Program-made: the position numbers and the translations under genes
Notes under the pieces: model-generated
Seen by the model: only the letters and a program-made list of their open reading frames with translations
Databases searched by the model: none
Told to the model about the DNA's origin: nothing
Assembly: GCA_041745535.1 (NCBI GenBank)
Contig: JBGTIS010000337.1
Span: forward strand, 1-15,116
Source of the DNA: JBGTIS01 sp041745535
Lineage (GTDB): Bacteria; Bacteroidota; Bacteroidia; Cytophagales; Cyclobacteriaceae
Length of the DNA stretch: 15,116 nucleotides
Direction of reading: 5' to 3'
Shown here: piece by piece, positions 7,143-13,737 of the stretch
Position numbering within the stretch: the stretch's first letter is position 1
Layout: each line of letters begins with the position of its first letter

Positions 7143-8177
7143 TTAAGCCTCTTTCCAGCCATGGGCCTCCCGCACTTTGACCATAATCGCCAGAATATCG
7201 TTCCACGTTTGCTGCTTCATCATCACCGCATTGTCGAACATACAGCCGTCCCAGCAAATATGTTTGAAAGCCTTGGTAAGTTCGCCTTTTTCATCGCGCA
7301 ACCAGAAGCCGGCATCTTTGGCCACATCCAGCTTGCCATTTGGGTCGGTAGCCAGGCAATGCCGCCCGGTTTTATCGTGCGACCCGGTACCATGCACGGT
7401 GCCGTCGTTCTGGGCCACATGGAAGTCGATAGTCCAGGGCCGCAGGGCATTGGTTACTTTTTTCAAACCCTCCGTTAAAGCTTCACGGTCACTCCAGTCG
7501 AAATCTTTGGGAAGAATGCGGTCTTCGGGTCGGTTATACCCCAGCAAATACAGCAACGTGTGCGACATATCAGCCTGGAAACCAATATTAGGGCGATCCA
7601 CTGCTTCCAGGGTATCTACCATGGTTTTCCAGCTGTGCATACCGCCCCAGCAGATCTCTCCCTCGGCAGCGAGTTTTTCGTTGAAATCAGCGGCTACATC
7701 ACAGGCTTCCTGAAAAGTTTTGGCAATCAGTTTGGTACTATTTACCGGATCTTTGGCCCAGGTTTCGGGGCTGGAAGCCGAATCGATGCGGATTATCCCA
7801 TAGGTGCGGACGCCCTGCTGGCGCAGAATTTTTCCAAAATGGCAGGCTTCGCGCACCATTTCCACAAAGGTTTTGCGATCCTCGTCAGAACCTAAGGTAG
7901 GGCCACCCCATATGGGTGCTACCAGGCTGCCCACTTTCAGGTTATATCCTGCTATTTTATCGCCCAAACGCTTGATGTCATCGTCTGAGCTGTCAATGTT
8001 GATATGCGGGTCGAGCAGACCCAGGTCTACGCCGTCGAATTTTATACCATCCACTTCAGCAGCGGCAGTCATTTCAAGCATTTTATCGAAAGGAATTACC
8101 GGCTCAGAATCGGGTCCTTTACCCACGATTCCCGGCCAGGTAGCATTATGGAGCTTGGGGAAATTATTATTTTGCAT
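7143..8177 (-). CDS. Long TIM-barrel protein of the sugar phosphate isomerase/epimerase superfamily
   Basis: The 344-residue protein is longer than the usual 260-290 of this fold. It opens with FPKLHNATWPGIVGKG, followed by a substrate-strand motif DGIKFDGVDLGL (43-54). Barrel-strand motifs follow: LKVGSLVAP (80-88), GIIRID (127-132), GEICWGGMHSWK (173-184), IGFQADMSHTLLYL (198-211) with D203 and H206, and DFHVAQND (251-258). After strand 7 comes an inserted His/Asp-rich stretch, GTVHGTGSHDKTGRHC (259-274), then a final strand ICWDGCMFDN (307-316). The barrel family and metal-binding pattern are convincing. The insertion and length set it apart from the other two TIM barrels here. It is probably cytoplasmic. 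A 116-bp gap separates it from the upstream cupin gene, enough for an internal promoter, though I see no consensus. The reaction is unknown; C-glycoside-cleaving TIM barrels are a distant alternative, but no DUF6379 partner is present. Confidence 0.82.
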   Translation of the reverse strand: MQNNNFPKLHNATWPGIVGKGPDSEPVIPFDKMLEMTAAAEVDGIKFDGVDLGLLDPHINIDSSDDDIKRLGDKIAGYNLKVGSLVAPIWGGPTLGSDEDRKTFVEMVREACHFGKILRQQGVRTYGIIRIDSASSPETWAKDPVNSTKLIAKTFQEACDVAADFNEKLAAEGEICWGGMHSWKTMVDTLEAVDRPNIGFQADMSHTLLYLLGYNRPEDRILPKDFDWSDREALTEGLKKVTNALRPWTIDFHVAQNDGTVHGTGSHDKTGRHCLATDPNGKLDVAKDAGFWLRDEKGELTKAFKHICWDGCMFDNAVMMKQQTWNDILAIMVKVREAHGWKEA

Positions 8178-8188
8178 GATATCAGTAT

Positions 8189-8208
8189 TTAAGGTTAAAA
8201 TAAATTGA
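8189..8208 (-). repeat. Recurrent AT-rich leader element, copy upstream of the long TIM-barrel gene
   Basis: Read on the plus strand it is TTAAGGTTAAAATAAATTGA, ending 11 nt upstream of the ATG at 8177. It differs from the copy at 5404-5421 mainly by a 2-nt insertion and sits at nearly the same distance from its start codon. Function is unknown. Confidence 0.45.
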
Positions 8209-8293
8209 CTATTACCTCCGGCACGTTAAAACGCTGTCTTTCATATCTGAAAAACCAGGATTACTACCCGTTTTCCAATACCGGATTTAGAAA

Positions 8294-9517
8294 TTATAAA
8301 ACCAGGTCTGGATTACCCGGACCAAAGTGTTTCAGCATCACAATAGGGTCGGTTGAAGAATGATTCACAATTTTCACCCCTTCCTTGGCTGCTTTTTCTG
8401 TTACAAAGAATTCGTCGTTGGTGAGTTGTCCATACCGGATCAGTGCCGGTGTTTCTATATCCCAGACACCCATTTTACCATGCCCCTGCATCATGATCAT
8501 GCCATAAGCGGCACTGTCTTTTATGGTTACCGTCTGACCTGGCATTACGGTGAGTTCTTTGGCGCTGAAAGCATCGGAACGATAGCAAACCCATTTTTCA
8601 ACATACCCATCCGCTTCCATGGCTGCCATATCCTTTACGGGTCTGGGATTCATAAAACGGGTTTCCAGTAAATTAGGGTTGGTGTTCAGTTCCCAATCGA
8701 TTACCTCCATCAACTGGTCAAAATCACCGATTCTTTCCTTAGGCGTACCATTCCAAAGCAATTCTTCAGGAATGATGGCTTCATTAACCAGCGACTGATA
8801 CATGGCGAACACGTCAGAGGCTTTTTGTGGTTCGTAGGTACATAGGCTTCCGGGTGCGTGCAGCATGCCGGGAGGTACATCCCAGCCGGTACCGGGTTCC
8901 AGCCTGAAGGCTGAAGAGTAGTTGGTAATTTTGTTATCACCTTTGGTGAAATTCACCAGACACTCACGAATCTGCTCTTTGGTAGTGCCGGGCGTGATAC
9001 CAAAAAAAGTATAGGGGAAATCGCCACCGTGGTTGTTTACCTGGGGCGGGAAATAATAAGCTTCCGGTTTTCCTTTCTGCCCGATGAGGGCGGCATGCTC
9101 GTCGCTATGGTGAATATGATGCGGCAAAGGCCCCATGTTGTCGAAAAATTTGGAATACATGGGCCAGTTCTTGTGTTCGTCCCACAGCCGATCGCCAATA
9201 ATGGCGCCTTTCAGTTCATCGATCACATCCTTCAACAGAATTTGTTCTTCTTTGGCGCCATCCTTTACCACCACACCACTAAGGCCTTCATTTTCACCGG
9301 TGAGTGGGCCATTTTTCGCAGGGGTTGTTGAAGAAAACCAGCGTTCGTCAATGCCACCACGCTGTCCGCCCAGCACATAATAATCGTCGGGATGTAATTT
9401 AATTCTTCTTCCTGGCACACAAAATGACCGGGGCACCCAGGTAGGCGACAGGCGCAATATGCCTTTTCCCTGGTCCAGGGCTTTTTCTGATAAACTCGCT
9501 TTTTCCATTGTTTTCAT
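8294..9517 (-). CDS. Phosphomannose-isomerase-like bicupin
   Basis: The 407-residue protein resembles type I mannose-6-phosphate isomerase in its central motifs. PHHIHHSDEHA (132-142) corresponds to the Q-x-H zinc motif. GKPEAYYF (149-156) corresponds to GKTE-W-Y, with E152 as a ligand. VPPGMLHAPGSLCTYEPQKASD (214-235) corresponds to the PAG-x-x-HA loop with the fourth ligand H220. A second cupin-like half follows at about 310-400 (ELTVMPGQTV, then GYGQLTNDEF-like strands). All four metal ligands therefore seem present. There is an unusual N-terminal extension of about 120 residues containing CVPGRRIKLHPDDYYVLGGQRGGIDERW. Known homologues isomerise mannose-6-phosphate and fructose-6-phosphate. 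In this cluster of apparently unphosphorylated-sugar enzymes it may act on a free aldose/ketose or keto sugar (inference). Only 13 bp separate it from DUF4432, so the two are probably co-translated. Homogentisate dioxygenase, another cupin sometimes suggested by keyword, fits worse. Confidence 0.72.
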   Translation of the reverse strand: MKTMEKASLSEKALDQGKGILRLSPTWVPRSFCVPGRRIKLHPDDYYVLGGQRGGIDERWFSSTTPAKNGPLTGENEGLSGVVVKDGAKEEQILLKDVIDELKGAIIGDRLWDEHKNWPMYSKFFDNMGPLPHHIHHSDEHAALIGQKGKPEAYYFPPQVNNHGGDFPYTFFGITPGTTKEQIRECLVNFTKGDNKITNYSSAFRLEPGTGWDVPPGMLHAPGSLCTYEPQKASDVFAMYQSLVNEAIIPEELLWNGTPKERIGDFDQLMEVIDWELNTNPNLLETRFMNPRPVKDMAAMEADGYVEKWVCYRSDAFSAKELTVMPGQTVTIKDSAAYGMIMMQGHGKMGVWDIETPALIRYGQLTNDEFFVTEKAAKEGVKIVNHSSTDPIVMLKHFGPGNPDLVL

Positions 9518-9530
9518 AAAAACGTCTTCT

Positions 9531-10616
9531 TTATTCAGCTTTAATTGATTGATTTAAAAATTGATTGATTGTCTCTTTTGTTGTCAACACTTCCAGTTCC
9601 ACCTCATAGCTTCTGCTTTCTCCGGGCGCCAGCAGAATCAATTCATTCTGCTCACGGGCTTTTGCCTGTCCGATGGGTGGATGGGTACCCGGTTCCAGTC
9701 CGGTTACGTATTCGCCCTTTCCCCAATGCTGCCAGTTAGACAGCCAGGGCAACTGCTTTTTCTGAAACCGCAAGGCTACCGCCAGTTCCAGGCGCTGGTT
9801 GTGCAAGCCGCAAACACAGTTTCCGGCGCCGTCGGCTTCCATGTCTATAAAGGCTACATCTTCGCCAGTACCGGCATGCGCGTCGAGGGGCGGTGAAACC
9901 TGACGAAAGTTTTTTCCTTCCTTAAATATTTTCTTTTCAGAATCGGGAAATGGTGATTGCCAGGCTCCCTGCCAGATCAGGTCTGTGCCCTCATCTACCA
10001 AAGGCCAGCCGAAATTAAAATGATAGAGCAACATATGAGGAGCCTCGGTATTGCCCCGGTTTACCACTTCATCTTTAATACGGATGGTAGCTTTTCCCAG
10101 CGTGCCGGAAATGGTTCGCCTTAATTCCAGGATGGGTCCGAATACCTGGGTTTGTTTGATGATACCAGTAATACTCATGTCTATCTTTCCGGCAACCGGA
10201 TCGGGCTGGACGATAGAGATGATTTCCGCAGAGGTATTGCTAATCAGTCCGTGCAGGCCACGCTCACCATGCTCATCTTTTTCAGGGCCTCCTACATGCG
10301 ACAAACCGCAGGTGGCAAGCAGGCCACCGCCAAAATTTCTGATCCAGTCGATGCCTTTGTCGGAGAAACGATCTGGAGGAACTACGCCTGCATGGCTTAA
10401 CCACGACAGGCTGTGCTGATTGTAAAAGGCATCAGCAATGTCCATGGCCCGGTCGATCACTACCTTGTAGCGCAAGCCCGTTCCGGTATTGATCCAGGCA
10501 ATGCGCGTACCCCGGCCTAAACCGTTGTCGAGGATCGAAGTTTCAATACCACCCAATTGTGCGTGGTTGGATATTTTATGGTGCCAGGCACTTTGTATTA
10601 ATTCTATATCCTTCAT
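9531..10616 (-). CDS. DUF4432 family protein (aldose 1-epimerase-like, galactose mutarotase fold)
   Basis: The 361-residue protein matches the DUF4432 pattern. An N-terminal sandwich segment holds ETSILDNGLGRGTRIAWI (25-42) and KVVIDRAMDIADAFY (51-65). These are followed by FGGGLLATCGLSHVGGP (95-111), the conserved ERGLHGLISN (118-127) with H122, HMLLYHFNFGWPLVDEG (194-210) with H199, and the C-terminal GEYVTGLEPGTHPP (301-314) with E308. The His/His/Glu pattern parallels the mutarotase catalytic set. Members are predicted to handle free sugars, and some sit in operons for non-phosphorylated sugar catabolism. No signal peptide is present. The gene is 14 bp downstream of the 3-epimerase-like TIM barrel and 13 bp upstream of the cupin, forming a tight three-gene unit. 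Anomer exchange or C-epimerisation of the imported sugar is the likely role. The family call is good; the reaction is inferred. Confidence 0.85.
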   Translation of the reverse strand: MKDIELIQSAWHHKISNHAQLGGIETSILDNGLGRGTRIAWINTGTGLRYKVVIDRAMDIADAFYNQHSLSWLSHAGVVPPDRFSDKGIDWIRNFGGGLLATCGLSHVGGPEKDEHGERGLHGLISNTSAEIISIVQPDPVAGKIDMSITGIIKQTQVFGPILELRRTISGTLGKATIRIKDEVVNRGNTEAPHMLLYHFNFGWPLVDEGTDLIWQGAWQSPFPDSEKKIFKEGKNFRQVSPPLDAHAGTGEDVAFIDMEADGAGNCVCGLHNQRLELAVALRFQKKQLPWLSNWQHWGKGEYVTGLEPGTHPPIGQAKAREQNELILLAPGESRSYEVELEVLTTKETINQFLNQSIKAE

Positions 10617-10630
10617 TCAAAAAATCAGTC

Positions 10631-11482
10631 TTAAACGCCATGCTTCTTTATCATTTCCTGAATAAATTTCAGGCCTTTTTCTGCCATATCCCAAGGTTTG
10701 GCAAATTCACGCCACACGTTGATGGCATTGGCAAAATCAGGATCATCGCGCGTAAAACCTTCGATGGTAAGCCAACCCTGATAGTTTATCTTAGCCAAAG
10801 TGGCAAAAGTCTCGTCCCAGTGTACATGCCCTTCGCCGGGGGTGCCCCGGTCGTTCTCAGAAATATGAAAATGCGCCAGATGGGGCGCAATGGTATGCAT
10901 GGCCTCAGCCAGCTTTTTCTCTTCTATATTGGCGTGGTGGGTATCGTACATGCCCTGCACATTCGGATGATCAGCTTTGGTTACCAGGTGGCGCAGTTGC
11001 CGCATGGTATTGCAGAGGTAGCACTCAAACCGGTTTAAAGCTTCTACTGCCAGCACTACATCTGCCTTTGCGGCATATTCTCCGGCCTGGTGCAGTATTT
11101 CAGCACTCCAGTTGTATTCCTGTTCCTCCGGAGCATGCTGCGCGAAGGTAGCAAAAGCCGAGTGAAAGGGTCCACAGATAATTTTTGAATGCAGGTCATA
11201 GGATCGGTCTACCGCCCATTTAATTCTGTCCAGTCCTTTCTTCCGTACCTCGGCAGCGGGATCGATGATATTTTCTTCCTTTCCGATCAGGAAAACTGTG
11301 GTTACCTCCAGGCCAATATTCCGGCAATGCTCCCCTAATTTTTTATAGGAAGCCACATCAGGATCGCCAATAAAAAACTCTACGCCATCATAACCGATTT
11401 CCTTAAGCCGGTCTACAATAGGAATGAGGGTATCCGACACTCCCGCGGACCAGGCCAGTACGTTAAATCCTATTTTGTTCAT
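10631..11482 (-). CDS. D-tagatose/D-psicose 3-epimerase-like TIM barrel
   Basis: The 283-residue protein carries the ketose 3-epimerase signature more clearly than the other barrels. AVEALNRFECYLCNT (145-159) contains E147, as in the LE-x-LNRFE motif. MYDTHHANIEE (178-188) gives D180. HFHISENDRGTPGEGHVHW (204-222) gives H206 plus the characteristic ENDRG-x-PG-x-G loop. LTIEGF (238-243) gives E241. Together these form the Glu/Asp/His/Glu metal and acid-base set of D-tagatose and D-psicose 3-epimerases, which invert C3 of free ketoses through an enediolate. Hydroxypyruvate isomerase and L-xylulose-phosphate epimerases share the fold but fit the loop less well. It starts MNKIGFNVLAW with no signal peptide, so it is cytoplasmic. 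It is the first cytoplasmic enzyme of the cluster, 108 bp downstream of the DUF1080 gene, with a promoter-like element in that gap. C3 chemistry fits a 3-keto-sugar theme. Confidence 0.87.
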   Translation of the reverse strand: MNKIGFNVLAWSAGVSDTLIPIVDRLKEIGYDGVEFFIGDPDVASYKKLGEHCRNIGLEVTTVFLIGKEENIIDPAAEVRKKGLDRIKWAVDRSYDLHSKIICGPFHSAFATFAQHAPEEQEYNWSAEILHQAGEYAAKADVVLAVEALNRFECYLCNTMRQLRHLVTKADHPNVQGMYDTHHANIEEKKLAEAMHTIAPHLAHFHISENDRGTPGEGHVHWDETFATLAKINYQGWLTIEGFTRDDPDFANAINVWREFAKPWDMAEKGLKFIQEMIKKHGV

Positions 11483-11500
11483 AAATGTTATAAAATTGTG

Positions 11501-11571
11501 ATTTCTGTTTCAGGTTTAATGTCAAATTTATGGTAAGTTCTATACCGCATGGCAGTTTTCCAAACAGAAAT
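11501..11571. repeat. 10-bp inverted repeat flanking a promoter-like element
   Basis: ATTTCTGTTT at 11501-11510 and its exact reverse complement AAACAGAAAT at 11562-11571 lie 51 bp apart on either side of the TAAATTTG element. The loop is too long for an intrinsic terminator. It could be a pair of regulator-binding half-sites in the gap between DUF1080 and the 3-epimerase-like gene, or chance. Confidence 0.35.
11523..11530 (-). promoter_or_regulatory. Bacteroidota-type -7 element (TAAATTTG) upstream of the cytoplasmic gene cluster
   Basis: On the minus strand TAAATTTG matches the TAnnTTTG -7 consensus exactly, 40 bp upstream of the ATG at 11482. The expected TTTG at -33 is missing at the usual spacing, so it may need an activator or be fortuitous. 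If active, it would start a transcript covering 11482 down to 4228, letting the cytoplasmic enzymes be expressed apart from the exported trio upstream. Confidence 0.35.
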
Positions 11572-11590
11572 ATTTTCCTGATCGCTTACC

Positions 11591-12427
11591 CTATAGTTGT
11601 TTTAATCTGATATTTCTGTATTCCACTTTCATGGGAGGGCCCACATGCACCTGCACACCCAACAGTCCGGAAAGTTTTTGGTTTACAGTATCCTCATCGG
11701 TTACATCGCTCATCAGTACACCGTTAATGTAATGCCGCAAATGATTGCCCTGAACTACCAGGTGGCATTCGTTCCAGTCATTTATTTTAATATCATTTTT
11801 TAATGAATCGGAATCGCCCAGAGAGGCAACCACATCGGTGTTGGTCCAGGCATTGTTTTTTACATTGGCCCGCAAAGAATTGGGTTCATCCGGATTTTTC
11901 TGGGCATGCACCGTAACTTTCTGTCCGCGGTAGGCCAGCGTAGTGCGCTTGCGTTCTTCGTAATTCTGGCCGGTATATCTGTTTTTACCATCGATATCGG
12001 CTTGGTAACCTCGTAACGCGAAGGGAATGGTATCCAGTTGCTCACTACGGTAGTTGATACCACTATTGCCATCTTCGGTGATGCGGAACTCGGTTTTCAA
12101 CTCAAAGTCTTTGGGTTCACCACCCCGCCAGATGATAAAAGTGTTGGTTTTCAGCAAGGTGGTAGGGGTCACTTCTCCCACCAGATTGCCATTTTCTGCC
12201 CGCCAGTAAGTAGAGTCGCCATCCCATTGGTCCAGGGATTGGCCATCGAAAATTTTAACAAATCCTTCCGCATCGACTTCGGTGGCAGCCGGTTGATTTT
12301 CTGATTGATTTTCAGCCGTCTCTTTTTCGCCTGAAGGCTGACAACCCGCGAAAAGTAAGGAGATCAGGAGCATACAAAATGATATACTGCTGAAAATAAG
12401 TTTTTTAGGGTTTATGCGATAAATCAT
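11591..12427 (-). CDS. DUF1080 (3-keto-disaccharide hydrolase family) lipoprotein
   Basis: The 278-residue protein begins with a positively charged N-terminus, a hydrophobic stretch (10-25) and the lipobox LFAGC with C29, so it is a lipoprotein of the periplasm or outer surface. A Ser/Glu/Gln-rich linker (30-52) leads into one DUF1080 jelly-roll domain (about 55-278), recognised by FVKIFDGQSLDQW (56-68), GNSGINYRS (120-128), GYQADID (140-146), YTGQNYEERKRTTLAYRG (151-168), NDWNECHLVVQG and HYINGVL (217-238), and the ending GLLGVQVHVGPPMKVEYRNIRLK. The family was named for cleavage of 3-keto-disaccharides, and relatives in Bacteroides act with Gfo/Idh/MocA oxidoreductases on 3-keto-glycosides. 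It may therefore split an oxidised glycoside outside the cytoplasm. It lies 101 bp downstream of the FG-GAP gene and 108 bp upstream of the epimerase gene. Some DUF1080 proteins have uncharacterised roles, so the activity remains an inference. Confidence 0.9.
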   Translation of the reverse strand: MIYRINPKKLIFSSISFCMLLISLLFAGCQPSGEKETAENQSENQPAATEVDAEGFVKIFDGQSLDQWDGDSTYWRAENGNLVGEVTPTTLLKTNTFIIWRGGEPKDFELKTEFRITEDGNSGINYRSEQLDTIPFALRGYQADIDGKNRYTGQNYEERKRTTLAYRGQKVTVHAQKNPDEPNSLRANVKNNAWTNTDVVASLGDSDSLKNDIKINDWNECHLVVQGNHLRHYINGVLMSDVTDEDTVNQKLSGLLGVQVHVGPPMKVEYRNIRLKQL

Positions 12428-12446
12428 TATAGTAGTTTACTTTGAG

Positions 12447-12462
12447 TTATGGTTAGTATTGA
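12447..12462 (-). repeat. Recurrent AT-rich leader element, copy upstream of the DUF1080 gene
   Basis: Read on the plus strand it is TTATGGTTAGTATTGA, followed by ATTC. It resembles the copy upstream of the Gfo/Idh/MocA gene (TTAAGGTTAATAAATTGA, followed by TTC) with one substitution in each of two places and a 2-nt deletion. It ends 19 nt upstream of the ATG at 12427. It is weaker than the copies at 5404 and 8189. Confidence 0.3.
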
Positions 12463-12528
12463 ATTCAGCAATATCTTAATAGACCAATTTGCCATTAATT
12501 TTCCACAAAACAATCATGGACTTTCCTG

Positions 12529-13737
12529 CTATTCGTAACCCTGGTTGTAAAAAATAAAAAGTCCGTCTTTTCCTGCCACGATGATATCCTTTTTTCCGGA
12601 TCCGTTCAGGTCGGTTACGCTAAAATACAGGCCAATTCCTTTCCCTTCGCCATAAGGCCCATAGCTAATACTTTGTTTGGAAAAGGATTCGCCATTCCAC
12701 TTAAAATAGTAAATACCTAAGGGATCGGCTGCACCCGGGTCGTTGCCATTGTGGGCACGGTAACGTTTTCCGGTAATAAGTTCTTCTTTCCCGTCACCAT
12801 CTAGGTCTTCCCACTGCATGGTATGGTACTGTGAATTAAAAGGATCTATAGGATGTTTAATCCAGGTTGACTGGCCTGATTTTTTATTTTTTTGCTGTTC
12901 GTACCAGTCCAGGCCGTAACCATGCCCCTGCCCCACAATGAGGTCCATCAGGCCATCCTCATTCACATCTACCGTCAGCATGGGCACACTGGCGGTGCCC
13001 AGGTCAAACGCCGGATGGAACGTCCAGGGTTGCTCAAAAGGTTTTTCAGGCGCTTCTATCCAGCCTGATGGCACAATAAAATCGCCACGACCATCGGCAT
13101 TGATATCGCCAAAGCCTAAACCATGACCATGTTTACCCATGATGCCGGTAGCCTGAAATTTACCGGTTCCTTTTCCCTGACTATCAAGCATCAGGCGGTA
13201 AACCACCAGAGAGTCGTTGGGAGTATTGGGCACAATTTCAGGTACGCCATCTCCATCAATATCCCAGGCCCGGGTTGTTTCCACATTGCCCGTTTCGGCA
13301 ATTTTATGCTGCTGCCATTCGTCGCCATTACCTGGATTTTCCCACCAGAACAGCGTTTTTCCGAACCAGCCACCCGTTACAAAATCTAGGTGGCCATCGC
13401 CGTTTACATCCAGCGGAATATTTGAAAAATCGTCCCAGTATTCCCCTACCCGGCTGGCAACGCCAATAAAATGTCTTTTCCAGTAATCAGGTCCTTCGTA
13501 CCAGTAAGATCCGGACACCAGGTCTGGAATCTCATCATTATTGACATCAAATACCCCTACCGATTCAAAACTTTCGGAAGCGATCTGTTTTTTAATAAAT
13601 TGTAAAGGCTTGCCCACATTTTCCTGATTGGAGGTTTCTGTTTGTCCATAACAGACCATCCCGGTAATAAGAATCAGCAAAAACGACAGGAAAGCCTTCA
13701 CAAAATATCTGATTATTGAATACCTGCCATCAATCAT
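12529..13737 (-). CDS. Secreted FG-GAP/VCBS-repeat beta-propeller protein
   Basis: The 402-residue protein has a signal peptide (hydrophobic AFLSFLLILITGMVCYG, cleavage likely near residue 31). It then carries seven calcium-binding-like D-x-[DN]-x-x-G/D loops near residues 64, 110, 159, 211, 257, 311 and 376 (DVNNDEIPD, DVNGDGHLD, DIDGDGVPE, DINADGRGD, DVNEDGLMD, DLDGDGKEE, DLNGSGKKD). Seven blades fit one integrin-like beta-propeller covering almost the whole chain. There is no catalytic domain, anchor or C-terminal secretion tail visible. Such proteins often bind sugars or proteins at the surface, and here it may hold the substrate or the cytochrome partner (inference). Its ATG overlaps the cytochrome stop codon as ATGA, so translation is probably coupled. 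No enzyme activity can be assigned. Confidence 0.9.
   Translation of the reverse strand: MIDGRYSIIRYFVKAFLSFLLILITGMVCYGQTETSNQENVGKPLQFIKKQIASESFESVGVFDVNNDEIPDLVSGSYWYEGPDYWKRHFIGVASRVGEYWDDFSNIPLDVNGDGHLDFVTGGWFGKTLFWWENPGNGDEWQQHKIAETGNVETTRAWDIDGDGVPEIVPNTPNDSLVVYRLMLDSQGKGTGKFQATGIMGKHGHGLGFGDINADGRGDFIVPSGWIEAPEKPFEQPWTFHPAFDLGTASVPMLTVDVNEDGLMDLIVGQGHGYGLDWYEQQKNKKSGQSTWIKHPIDPFNSQYHTMQWEDLDGDGKEELITGKRYRAHNGNDPGAADPLGIYYFKWNGESFSKQSISYGPYGEGKGIGLYFSVTDLNGSGKKDIIVAGKDGLFIFYNQGYE

Noticed and set aside
7143..8177. C-glycoside deglycosidase catalytic subunit
   Set aside because: This enzyme type needs a small DUF6379-like partner subunit encoded nearby, and none is present in the window.
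8294..9517. Homogentisate 1,2-dioxygenase annotation
   Set aside because: The order of ligands (HIH, GKPE, PPGMLHA) follows phosphomannose isomerase, and no other aromatic-degradation gene is near.
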